NCBI RefSeq assembly: GCF_007990635.1
Contig: NZ_AP019846.1
Coordinates: 1,736,001-1,800,000, forward strand
Direction: 5' to 3'
Origin: Leptotrichia hongkongensis
GTDB lineage: Bacteria > Fusobacteriota > Fusobacteriia > Fusobacteriales > Leptotrichiaceae
Length of the DNA: 64,000 nt
This document shows, piece by piece, positions 20,974-28,253 of the stretch (within the stretch, counting starts at the first letter, position 1; each line of letters begins with the position of its first letter). A program made the position numbers and the translations under genes. The notes under the pieces were generated by a model that ran no database searches, was not told the origin of the DNA, and saw only the letters and a program-made list of their open reading frames with translations.

Positions 20974-21558
20974 ATGGAATTACAAGTAAAAGAAGTAAGA
21001 TTTAATGGAGAAAGAATTACAGCGATAAGGGAGAGTGGAAAAATCTATGTAAGTGTTAAAAATGTATGTAACAATTTGGGAATGAATGAAAATCAATTTA
21101 AAACTCAAAGAGATAAAATAAACAATGATGAGTTTTTAAAGGTAGGGAGAAAATTCTCCCCAGTTGATACAGGCTTTGGAATTAAAGAAACTATGCTACT
21201 GGAATTAGACTATTTACCAATATGGCTGGCAAAAATAAATCCAAGCAGATTTTCAGAAGAATTGAAAAAGCAATTAATTGAATATCAGCTAAAAGCAAAA
21301 GATGTGCTGGCTGATGAATTTCTAGGAAAAAGAACATTGCCAGAAGTTCAGACAAGCATTGCAATGATACCTTTAAACAAGGCTCACTACTGGGCAGAAA
21401 TCAAGAGCATTGCCGATAACGCAAGCAAAGTAAGAAAAAGAACATATAAAAAATTATGCAAGCTCACACAGGATTTAGCAGCAATCACAAAGGAAGTCGA
21501 TGATTTGGCTGGAATGACATTTGATGTAGAAGAATTATTAAATAAAATAGAAAATTAA
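20974..21558 (+). CDS. Antirepressor-like protein, P22_AR_N domain
   Basis: 194 residues. The N-terminal 110 residues match the P22 antirepressor N-domain: ERITAIRESGKIYVSVKNVC, then FKTQRDKINNDEFLKVGRKF, the LELDYLPIWLAKINPSRFS motif and YQLKAKDVLADEFLG. The C-terminal part is helical. Proteins with this domain bind or regulate repressors. ATG 20974 follows AGGAGG by six bases; the frame upstream to 20893 overlaps the promoter and is not coding. Confidence 0.82.
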   Translation: MELQVKEVRFNGERITAIRESGKIYVSVKNVCNNLGMNENQFKTQRDKINNDEFLKVGRKFSPVDTGFGIKETMLLELDYLPIWLAKINPSRFSEELKKQLIEYQLKAKDVLADEFLGKRTLPEVQTSIAMIPLNKAHYWAEIKSIADNASKVRKRTYKKLCKLTQDLAAITKEVDDLAGMTFDVEELLNKIEN

Positions 21559-21570
21559 GGAGGAATAAAA

Positions 21571-21678
21571 ATGAATTTTGAAGCATTAGCAATTGTAAAT
21601 GAAAACAACAAAAAAGTTTTAAAGGAAAGAGAAGCTAAGAAGTTGAAAAATAGAATTAAGAAATTATTCAAAAAGTAA
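21571..21678 (+). CDS. 35-residue basic phage peptide
   Basis: AAGGAGG lies seven bases before ATG 21571. The peptide MNFEALAIVNENNKKVLKER and following residues is a highly basic amphipathic helix ending in LFKK. It sits 12 bases after the antirepressor-like gene in the same run. Function unknown. Confidence 0.5.
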   Translation: MNFEALAIVNENNKKVLKEREAKKLKNRIKKLFKK

Positions 21679-21690
21679 GGAGAGATTTTT

Positions 21691-21879
21691 ATGAAAAATA
21701 AAATAACAATAGAAAGAAAAAAAGACGGAGTTTTAGTTCCAAAACTAAATGGAGAAATTTTAAAAGGAGTAAAAAACGTGAAAGTTAATTACTCCTATGG
21801 TGCTGAATCAAAAGAAGGAACTGAATTAATTGAAATAACTTTTCTAAACTCTGAGATAGAAATTATTGATGTTGAATAA
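21691..21879 (+). CDS. Small hypothetical beta-rich protein
   Basis: A 62-residue protein, beta-rich by composition (KITIERKKDGVLVPKLNGEI and ELIEITFLNSEIEIIDVE). AAGGAGAG precedes the ATG. Its end overlaps the convergent DUF2513 gene by 17 bases. Family not recognised. Confidence 0.5.
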   Translation: MKNKITIERKKDGVLVPKLNGEILKGVKNVKVNYSYGAESKEGTELIEITFLNSEIEIIDVE

Positions 21880-22267
21880 ACTGATTATCAATAAGTTCTG
21901 AAATTAATTTATCAGATATTTTTATTAAAGTTTCTACTGAAGAAGAACCTATGTTATCAGATATTTCTTTAATTTTATTCCAATTTTCATCATTTTTTAT
22001 ATTGGAAACGAAATTGTGCCCTTTAACAGTTAAATCAAGAATATCAATAAGTTTACCATAGTCTGCTTTAGTAATCAATAAATCAATTTCTTTTAAATGT
22101 TTTACGTGATATTCGATTTCTTTATCTGAATAATTTGACAATTCTTTAGGTTTTTGGTAATTCTTTTCATCATCATCAAACCAGCTATCGCCACTGCCTA
22201 AAATACTATAAGATTCTAATTCAGCTTTTAAAAGAATATCACGTATTAAATCAGGGTTTAATCGCAT
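21863..22267 (-). CDS. DUF2513-family phage protein
   Basis: 134 residues beginning MRLNPDLIRDILLKAE, the usual opening of DUF2513 proteins, with the following YSDKEIEYHVKHLKEIDLL and TVKGHNFVSNIKND segments that resemble a winged-helix repressor-like domain. Function is not established; these genes are common in prophage immunity and early regions. ATG 22267 has AAAGGGGGTG upstream, so the longer frame to 22288 is not used. It lies alone on the minus strand. Confidence 0.75.
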   Translation of the reverse strand: MRLNPDLIRDILLKAELESYSILGSGDSWFDDDEKNYQKPKELSNYSDKEIEYHVKHLKEIDLLITKADYGKLIDILDLTVKGHNFVSNIKNDENWNKIKEISDNIGSSSVETLIKISDKLISELIDNQFIQHQ

Positions 22268-22288
22268 AATTACACCCCCTTTCATCAA

Positions 22289-22545
22289 TAAATTTTCTCT
22301 AACAGAGAATTAAAACAAGTGTAACATTAAAGAGTGCATTTTTCAATAAAAAACAGTAAAAATTGTTAATTTAATCGTGCTATCTATTACCCTGCATACT
22401 GTACACATAGTACACTGCTTGAAGTATGCAGAAAACTGGTATTTTCATTGCCAGCTCCTTTCTTTATTTATTATTTTTTTAACTTTTAAATAGATAGCAC
22501 AATTAAGTTAATACAAAAATTTATTTTAGGAGGGATTTAAAGCTA
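22289..22545. other. Structured intergenic region before the second Rha gene
   Basis: It holds the inverted pair 22366-22388/22489-22511 and a smaller hairpin, CTGCATACT (22392-22400) with AGTATGCAG (22423-22431). No gene is supported. It probably carries control sites for the divergent genes on each side. Confidence 0.5.
22366..22511. repeat. Inverted pair of 23-base repeats, third pair
   Basis: TTAATTTAATCGTGCTATCT plus ATT (22366-22388) and its near-exact reverse complement (22489-22511) share the TTAAYNRTRCYRYCT core of the two pairs near the XRE genes. The same DNA-binding protein family may act here. Confidence 0.55.
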
Positions 22546-23235
22546 ATGAATGATTTAAAAGTTTTGCAGGCAAAAGGAACAATGACATCTCTAGAGATTG
22601 CAGAGATAACAGGAAAAGAGCATTACAATATCTTAAGAGATATTAGAGATGAAATAGATAAATTGGGAACTGAAAGAGGACAACTCATTTTTGAAGAGTC
22701 CTATTACATTAACGAACAAAACAAACAGCAGCCAATGTATATTGCAAATATACAAGGAATATTACAGCTAGGAGCAAGGTATAGTGCAGATGTGAGATAC
22801 AGGTTAATTGAGAAAGTTACCAAAAAAGAAATTTCGCAAAACTATGTTGATAATAATTTAATTGATTTAGAAAAAGACAGGATAAAGCTTGAGAAAAGCA
22901 AAATTTTAAAAGAGCTTTCACAGATAATTTCAAACGAAAGATATAAAGAAACTTTAGCGATTTATAGTGCGAATGCTCTATATGATAAGCCAATTCTTGA
23001 ACTTCCAACCGCTGAAAAGAAATCATATAGTGCAAGCGAATTATCACAATTAATAATGAACAAACACGCCATAAAAATATCAGGCAACAGGATAGGACGC
23101 TTGACAAACGAACATAATTTAAAAACTCAAGAATTCGGATACTGGGCATACGATAAATCGAGACACAGCAATAAACAAGTGGAAAGTTTTAGATATTACG
23201 ATAATATCATTGAAGAAATTAGAAAATATATTTAG
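22546..23235 (+). CDS. Rha-family phage regulatory protein
   Basis: 229 residues. The Rha/pAnr domain (about 1-95) has MTSLEIAEITGKEHYNILRD, then FEESYYINEQNKQQPMY and the ending GARYSADVRYRLIEKV. A helical linker follows. The C-terminal domain (about 170-229: YSASELSQLIMNKHAIKISG, then NRIGRLTNEHNLKT and FGYWAYDKSRHSNK) looks like a KilA-C or ORF6C-type DNA-binding domain. AGGAGGG lies about 13 bases before ATG. It starts the run leading to the recombination genes. Confidence 0.82.
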   Translation: MNDLKVLQAKGTMTSLEIAEITGKEHYNILRDIRDEIDKLGTERGQLIFEESYYINEQNKQQPMYIANIQGILQLGARYSADVRYRLIEKVTKKEISQNYVDNNLIDLEKDRIKLEKSKILKELSQIISNERYKETLAIYSANALYDKPILELPTAEKKSYSASELSQLIMNKHAIKISGNRIGRLTNEHNLKTQEFGYWAYDKSRHSNKQVESFRYYDNIIEEIRKYI

Positions 23236-23243
23236 GAGGAACA

Positions 23244-23381
23244 ATGACAATAAGAGAACAGCTGGAAAAAGAAATGATTGCACAAGAAATTAAGGAACTG
23301 GAGGAAAATAGCATTGATGACAACAAAGGATATGATGAAATGGATAATTCTGATTGTAACAACTGCTCTAATGCAGATTGA
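23244..23381 (+). CDS. 45-residue hypothetical acidic protein
   Basis: AGGAGG lies four bases before ATG 23244. It begins MTIREQLEKEMIAQEIKELE and ends in an acidic, cysteine-containing tail (DNSDCNNCSNAD). The CNNC pair could bind metal. The next gene overlaps it from 23317 in another frame. Confidence 0.5.
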   Translation: MTIREQLEKEMIAQEIKELEENSIDDNKGYDEMDNSDCNNCSNAD

Positions 23382-23514
23382 AACGATTAGAGTTAAAGGG
23401 CATTGGATAGCAGGAGGCAATGTGGTATTTCCGTTTTTGGTGGCTATGCTGATGCGGTGGTGTCCTAGAATAATTAAGGATTTTAAAGGAGGATTATGGA
23501 ATACAAAGAAATAA
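23317..23514 (+). CDS. Small membrane protein
   Basis: 65 residues with two hydrophobic stretches (MKWIILIVTTALMQI and VVFPFLVAMLMRW) around a basic loop. GGAGG lies 12 bases before ATG 23317 inside the previous gene; a second ATG at 23335 is also possible. Its end overlaps the exonuclease gene by 19 bases. Confidence 0.5.
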   Translation: MTTKDMMKWIILIVTTALMQIETIRVKGHWIAGGNVVFPFLVAMLMRWCPRIIKDFKGGLWNTKK

Positions 23515-24146
23515 GTTATAAGAATGAAGATGAATGGCATAGCATAAGGCGAAAACATATTGGTGGCTCGGATTGTTCAATAATAATGGGGCATAATCCC
23601 TATAACGAAGATATCCAGGAATTGTGGCGAATCAAAACAGGAAGAGAAAAGCAAAAAGATATAAGTAATGTTCCAGCAGTAAAAAACGGAATATTGCAAG
23701 AGCCACATTTAAGAGGAATTTTTGAAGCACAGTATCCTGAATTTAAAGTAGATACACTTGAAAAAACGCTTGTATCTCTAAAATATCCTTTTATGTCCGC
23801 AAATTTAGATGGTGTATTGGAAAATAAAACAAGCAGGGAAAAGGGGATACTGGAAATAAAGACAGCACGATGCATGAACTGGAAGCAGTTTGAGAGAGAT
23901 TGGAAAGATGAAGTGCCATTACATTATCATTTGCAAGTGCAGCATTACTTGGCTGTGACTGGCTGGAAATTTGCAGTTTTGTTTGCAAATATAAAGTTAG
24001 AATGGACTGATGAAAGCATTTTAAAGAAATTTTACATCGAACGTGATGAGGATGACATAAAAGAAATTATAAAAAAAGAAATATGGTTTAATTCATTTGT
24101 AATTAATGACATTGAGCCACCATCAAAAATAAAATTAGCAATATAG
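23496..24146 (+). CDS. YqaJ-type viral recombinase exonuclease
   Basis: 216 residues of the lambda-exonuclease/YqaJ family (PD-(D/E)XK). Motifs in order: RRKHIGGSD near 18-26, the GILQEP acidic motif near 65, ANLDGV with the catalytic aspartate near 108, LEIKTA near 122 and HYHLQVQHYLAVTG near 147-160. It chews back one strand of double-stranded DNA to give single strands for the annealing protein encoded at 25108. AAAGGAGG lies six bases before the ATG. Confidence 0.9.
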   Translation: MEYKEISYKNEDEWHSIRRKHIGGSDCSIIMGHNPYNEDIQELWRIKTGREKQKDISNVPAVKNGILQEPHLRGIFEAQYPEFKVDTLEKTLVSLKYPFMSANLDGVLENKTSREKGILEIKTARCMNWKQFERDWKDEVPLHYHLQVQHYLAVTGWKFAVLFANIKLEWTDESILKKFYIERDEDDIKEIIKKEIWFNSFVINDIEPPSKIKLAI

Positions 24147-24154
24147 GAGGAAAA

Positions 24155-25095
24155 ATGGGAACACAGGAATTACAGGTAATTGAATTTGAAGTAACAGAAC
24201 TTGTGCCAGCCAAAGTTATAAGCAACATTGACGATTTGGAAAATTTTATGGAAATCGTTAGGCAAAAATATAAGGGCTGGATTGTTACTGAAGATGATAT
24301 TGACATAGCAAAATCAGAAAGAACTAAATTAAACAAACTTGAGAAAAAATAAGTGATGAGAGAAAGAAAATACAGAAAAAAGCAAATGCTGATATTGAAA
24401 TACTTATCGAAAATCTTAAAACTTATGAAAAAGAAGTAAAGGGAATTTCAAACTTTATCAGCGAACAGCTTAAAGGATATGATGAAAAAATAAAGGAAGA
24501 AAAGAAAGTTGAAGTACAGAAGAGAATAAATAACATCTTCACAAAAAATCCAGGATTAAAAATTTTCCTTGAATGGAACGACAAATGGCTGGATAAATCA
24601 TTTACTTTCAAAAAAATTGAAAATGAAGTACAAAAGCAATATGAAGAACTAGAGAAAAAGCAAGACTTCATAAATTCACAAATTGAAAAGGCAAATTCAG
24701 AAATTGAATTTATGATAACTTTCGAATCAATGAAATTTTTAATGACCGAAGACTATAACGTTATTACAGAAAAAATCGAAAGCAAGAAGAATGAAATCAA
24801 GCAGACAGAAGAAAATTTGAGACAGAAAGCCGAAGAAAAAAAACAAAGAGAATTGGCTGAACTTGAAGCAAAAAAAGAGCGTGAAAAAGAAGAAGCAGTC
24901 AAAAACGCACAAATCAAGGCTACACAGCAACAAAACAATGAAAACAAAGAAACCCAAAAAACAGCCGTGAACAGTAAGTATTACGATATTACATTAAGAT
25001 TTCCAAAAGCTCCAAGCCAATTTCTGAAAGACTTTAAAGAATTGGTGGATAGTTACGGATTGGAATATATAAAAATAGAAAGCAAACAAATTTAG
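24155..25095 (+). pseudogene. DUF1351-family gene with a frameshift in an A run
   Basis: The frame from ATG 24155 reads MGTQELQVIEFEVTELVPAK and ends after 65 codons at TAA, right after the six-A run 24344-24349. The next frame then stays open to 25095 with a coiled-coil region and ends SKYYDITLRFPKAPSQFL then KDFKELVDSYGLEYIKIESK. One extra A would restore a 313-residue protein of the DUF1351 type, which in many phages lies between YqaJ and RecT/Bet genes. It may be a real mutation, slippage on the A run that still gives some full product, or a sequencing error. Confidence 0.75.
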
Positions 25096-25107
25096 GAGGA
25101 TATAGAA

Positions 25108-25848
25108 ATGGGAAGACTAGGAAACGAAAAACACAAAAATGATGATAGATTAATGGTATTTAGAGTAGGAAATGACGAAGTAAAGTTAAGCAATAATCTT
25201 GTAAAAAGATATTTGGTAAGTGGACAGGGAAATGTAACAGATCAGGAAATTATGTATTTTATGAAACTGTGTAAGGCAAGAAATTTAAATCCTTTTGTCA
25301 AGGACGCCTATTTAATCAAATATACTGATAAAGACCCTGCAACAGTGGTTGTTGCAAAGGACGCTATCGAAAAAAGGGCAATACAACATCCACAATATAA
25401 TGGTAAAAAAGTTGGGATATATGTGGAAAATAAAGAAACTGGAGAATTAATAAAACGTGAAGGCTCTATATTTAGAAAAGATAAAGAAGAATTGGTTGGG
25501 GCTTGGTGTACTGTTTATCGAAAAGATTGGGATAATCCTGTTACTGCTGAAGTGAATTTTGATGAATATATAGGAACTAAAAAAGACGGAACACCAAACA
25601 CAAACTGGAAAAATCGACCAGTCACAATGATAACAAAAGTAGCAAAAGCACAAGCATTAAGAGAAGCATTTATTGAAGAATTAAGCGGAATGTACGAAGC
25701 AGAAGAAAGCGGAGTAAATACGAGCGAATTAGATGATACGCCAGTTCAAATGGACGAAACTAAAATTTACGACAATGAGCATAATGAAAACGATATTGAT
25801 GATGCCGAAATTGTTGGAGAAAATGAAGATAGTGGAGACCCGTTTTAA
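25108..25848 (+). CDS. Bet/RecT-type single-strand annealing protein
   Basis: 246 residues. The core (about 15-195) matches the lambda Bet type: VTDQEIMYFMKLCKARNLNP, FVKDAYLIKY, then [12 protein letters not shown] and WCTVYRKDWDNPV, then VTMITKVAKAQALREAF. The C-terminal 45 residues are acidic and likely flexible. It anneals complementary single strands and works with the YqaJ exonuclease. AGGAGG lies about 8 bases before the ATG. Confidence 0.9.
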   Translation: MGRLGNEKHKNDDRLMVFRVGNDEVKLSNNLVKRYLVSGQGNVTDQEIMYFMKLCKARNLNPFVKDAYLIKYTDKDPATVVVAKDAIEKRAIQHPQYNGKKVGIYVENKETGELIKREGSIFRKDKEELVGAWCTVYRKDWDNPVTAEVNFDEYIGTKKDGTPNTNWKNRPVTMITKVAKAQALREAFIEELSGMYEAEESGVNTSELDDTPVQMDETKIYDNEHNENDIDDAEIVGENEDSGDPF

Positions 25849-25906
25849 AAAAGAGAGGGTTAATTGAAAAGGGTACTTTTTGTTACAAAAAAACAGGAGG
25901 ATTAAA

Positions 25907-26125
25907 ATGAAAAAGAAACGTTGGAGAGCAAAACATGGCGGATACTATCATTACATCAATTTTCAATTTAAAACAGATTGGACGGTTGAAGCTTTTTCTA
26001 AAGAAGACGATATTAATTATAATCTAGGTAATTACTTTGAAACAAAAGAAGAAGCAGAGAAGTGTGCAGAATACATAAAAAAATGTGTTCTTGAATGGCA
26101 CGAAAAGAGGGATAATAATGAGTAG
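25907..26125 (+). CDS. Small hypothetical phage protein
   Basis: 72 residues rich in aromatics (KRWRAKHGGYYHYINFQFKT) with a conserved-looking YFETKEEAEKCAEYIKK helix, a pattern seen in small phage proteins of unknown function. CAGGAGG lies six bases before ATG 25907. Its stop overlaps the YopX start. Confidence 0.55.
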   Translation: MKKKRWRAKHGGYYHYINFQFKTDWTVEAFSKEDDINYNLGNYFETKEEAEKCAEYIKKCVLEWHEKRDNNE

Positions 26126-26543
26126 AGAAATAAAATTTAGAGTATTTATTGATTACAAAATATTTTATCAAGATAAGTATGACGAATACGGCGATAATTT
26201 AACTTCAATTGACATTTGTAAAAAGACAATAACAATTACTGGATTTCACAATTACGAAAATGTATATAGATTTGAGGACGAAAAAGTGAAATTAATGCAG
26301 TATACAGGAACAAAAGATAAAAACAACAAAGAGATTTACGAGGGGGATATTGTAAAAATTATAAAGCAAGAGGGGTATGGGGAATATTATAATCAAGTCG
26401 AATACACAGCCAAAATTGAACACTGCATATCAGAATTTGGATTGCAACCACTTAATCTGAAATTATCTGATGAGAGTATTGTAGAAATCGAGGTTATTGG
26501 AAACATTTATGAAAACAAAAATTTACTGGAGGAAAATAAATGA
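26118..26543 (+). CDS. YopX-family phage protein
   Basis: 141 residues beginning MSREIKFRVF, with the family signature LMQYTGTKDKNNKEIYEGDI and VKI and the closing IEVIGNIYENKNLL. YopX proteins form an SH3-like barrel; their function is not established. It starts within the previous gene's last codons and its TGA overlaps the next ATG, so translation is coupled. Confidence 0.85.
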   Translation: MSREIKFRVFIDYKIFYQDKYDEYGDNLTSIDICKKTITITGFHNYENVYRFEDEKVKLMQYTGTKDKNNKEIYEGDIVKIIKQEGYGEYYNQVEYTAKIEHCISEFGLQPLNLKLSDESIVEIEVIGNIYENKNLLEENK

Positions 26544-26701
26544 AATATGTGCTAAAAATTGAAACTGATAATTTAGATGTATATAAACACATCTGCAAAG
26601 TTTTAGGGGTGGATGTAGAAGAAGACTTAATGGAACTAGGAGACGAAGAAAGCATATTCGAACAAGAAATATCTATAACAGGAAAAAGAAAATCGGAATG
26701 A
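26540..26701 (+). CDS. 53-residue hypothetical acidic protein
   Basis: GGAGG lies seven bases before ATG 26540. It begins MKYVLKIETDNLDVYKHICK and then becomes acidic (DVEEDLMELGDEES). Both ends lie in ATGA overlaps with YopX and the next gene. Family not recognised. Confidence 0.55.
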   Translation: MKYVLKIETDNLDVYKHICKVLGVDVEEDLMELGDEESIFEQEISITGKRKSE

Positions 26702-26889
26702 TAAAACACGCCGAAATATACAAAATAAAAATTGAAAATGAAATAAGATTCATAGCAAAAGTGTATATTGATAGAGAAGAAATGCAAGAAGAAAGTTTTA
26801 GCAGTCCAACTTTTGAAGAGACTGCTAAGCATGTTTTAAAAGATTGTGTTATATCTAGCTATATTAATATGACAAAAATGGAGGAATGA
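26698..26889 (+). CDS. Small hypothetical phage protein
   Basis: A 63-residue protein with a beta-type N-half (EIYKIKIENEIRFIAKVYID) and a helical C-half. The ribosome site is weak, so it probably depends on coupling through the ATGA overlap upstream. Family not recognised. Confidence 0.5.
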   Translation: MIKHAEIYKIKIENEIRFIAKVYIDREEMQEESFSSPTFEETAKHVLKDCVISSYINMTKMEE

Positions 26890-27068
26890 TGAAAATAAAG
26901 AAATATTTTTATAATGCTAATGATATTATGAAAATACTAGAAATAAGTTTAAGCCAAGCATACAAAGTAATTAGGGAGTTAAATGAGGAATTAAAGCAAA
27001 AAGGGATACGTGTGCAACGTGGAAAAGTGGCGATTGAATATTTTAACGAACGCTACAAAATTGCTTAG
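26889..27068 (+). CDS. Small HTH protein before the integrase, excisionase-like
   Basis: 59 residues forming a likely winged HTH: YFYNANDIMKILEISLSQAY then KVIRELNEELKQKGIRVQRG. The start (sense ATG-ATG, 26886 or 26889) follows GGAGG closely; I favour the second ATG for spacing. A small DNA-binding protein 11 bases before a tyrosine integrase is the usual place of an excisionase or directionality factor; this role is inferred. Confidence 0.65.
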   Translation: MKIKKYFYNANDIMKILEISLSQAYKVIRELNEELKQKGIRVQRGKVAIEYFNERYKIA

Positions 27069-27079
27069 GAGGTATTCGT

Positions 27080-28129
27080 ATGTCCGTTTACAAAGAAAAG
27101 AATGATAAAAAATGGAAAGTTGAAATAAGAACAGTTGATTCAACAGGAAAAGCAATTAGAAAAAGAAAAAGTGGTTTTAATACAAAAAAAGAAGCAATAT
27201 TGTGGGAACAAGAATTTTTAAATAAACTTGCTTCAAATTCAAATATAACGTTTAAAACTATGTGGGAAATTTACTTGGAAGATTGTAGATTAAAAGTAAA
27301 AGACAGTACAATTATTAGAAAAATACAGTTAATGAATAATTATATACTTCCTATTTTCGGAAATATTTTGATGAACGAGATAAATACAAACCACATCAGG
27401 AACTTTCAAAATGAACTTCTAGAAAAAAAACTTTCAAAAAATACTCTTAGAATTATTGAAAGCCAAGCGAAATGTGTATTTAATTTTGCAGTAAAATATT
27501 ACAATCTTGAATCTAATCCTATGTCTAAAGTAAAGACAATTGGTTCAAGAAAAAATACTAGGGAATTTTCCATTTGGAGTTTGGAAGAGTTTCAAAAGTT
27601 TATATCAGTTATAGAGGATGTACAGGATGTTGTATTTTTTTCGCTGCTATTCTGGACAGGTATGAGAGTTGGCGAAGCAATAGCTTTGAATATTAAAGAT
27701 GTGGATTTTGAAAATAAGAAATTAAATGTTAATAAAACAGTTTCAAGAAGTTTTAATGGAGATATTATAACAAAGACAAAAACAGAGAGTAGCATTCGTA
27801 AAATTGCACTTACAGATAAAACACTTGAATTATTAAAAAAACAAATAAATAGAATTTATAAGCCAGCAAACAGCCAAAGATTGTTTGATTTTGGAAGAGG
27901 ATATGCTAGAAAAAGGTTTCTTGAATATGTAGAGCTATCTAAAGTTAAAAAAATAAGAATGCACGATTTAAGGCATTCTCACGCAAGTTTTTTAATTCAA
28001 AAAGGTGTAAATATTTTAGCCATTTCCAAAAGGCTTGGACACGAGGACATCAAAATGACATTAAATACCTATGCTCACTTGTATGAAGAAGAAAATAAAA
28101 GAATGATAGATATTTTGAACAAAATTTAA
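27080..28129 (+). CDS. int: Phage tyrosine integrase
   Basis: 349 residues. An AP2-like arm-binding domain (1-50), a SAM-like core-binding domain (55-155) and the catalytic domain follow. The catalytic set is visible: R196 in TGMRVGEA, a lysine near 232-234, H295-x-x-R298 in MHDLRHS, H321 in RLGHEDI and nucleophile Y331 in NTYAHL. It integrates and excises the prophage. AGGAGG lies before the ATG. It is the last phage gene on the right, so the right attachment site should lie within the next hundred or so bases. Confidence 0.95.
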   Translation: MSVYKEKNDKKWKVEIRTVDSTGKAIRKRKSGFNTKKEAILWEQEFLNKLASNSNITFKTMWEIYLEDCRLKVKDSTIIRKIQLMNNYILPIFGNILMNEINTNHIRNFQNELLEKKLSKNTLRIIESQAKCVFNFAVKYYNLESNPMSKVKTIGSRKNTREFSIWSLEEFQKFISVIEDVQDVVFFSLLFWTGMRVGEAIALNIKDVDFENKKLNVNKTVSRSFNGDIITKTKTESSIRKIALTDKTLELLKKQINRIYKPANSQRLFDFGRGYARKRFLEYVELSKVKKIRMHDLRHSHASFLIQKGVNILAISKRLGHEDIKMTLNTYAHLYEEENKRMIDILNKI

Positions 28130-28253
28130 AAATTTTATTCTGCCCCTTTTTTACCCCTTTTAGCAAAATAAAAAAGTTATATAATTCTTTAAAATAAAAG
28201 GGATATTCACTTTTAATGGAATATCCCAAACATCTGAATTAATTTTTAATTTA
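28130..28253. other. Right phage-chromosome boundary region
   Basis: The gap between the integrase and the first chromosomal gene holds CCCCTTTTTTACCCC (28144-28158) and the terminator at 28200-28227. The attachment-site core cannot be identified because the other end of the prophage is outside the window. No tRNA end is visible here. Confidence 0.4.
28200..28227 (-). terminator. Terminator of the L,D-transpeptidase genes
   Basis: GGGATATTC (28200-28208) and GAATATCCC (28219-28227) form a 9-base stem. On the minus strand it is followed by TTTTATTTT, so it ends the leftward transcript; on the plus strand there is no T run. Confidence 0.75.

Noticed and set aside
20178-22511. CRISPR array because of repeated 23-28 base motifs
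   Set aside because: The copies alternate in orientation, differ in sequence and are separated by whole genes; there are no regular spacers or cas genes.
28130-28200. Defining the attachment-site core in this gap
   Set aside because: A core can only be called by comparing both prophage ends, and the left end is outside the window.
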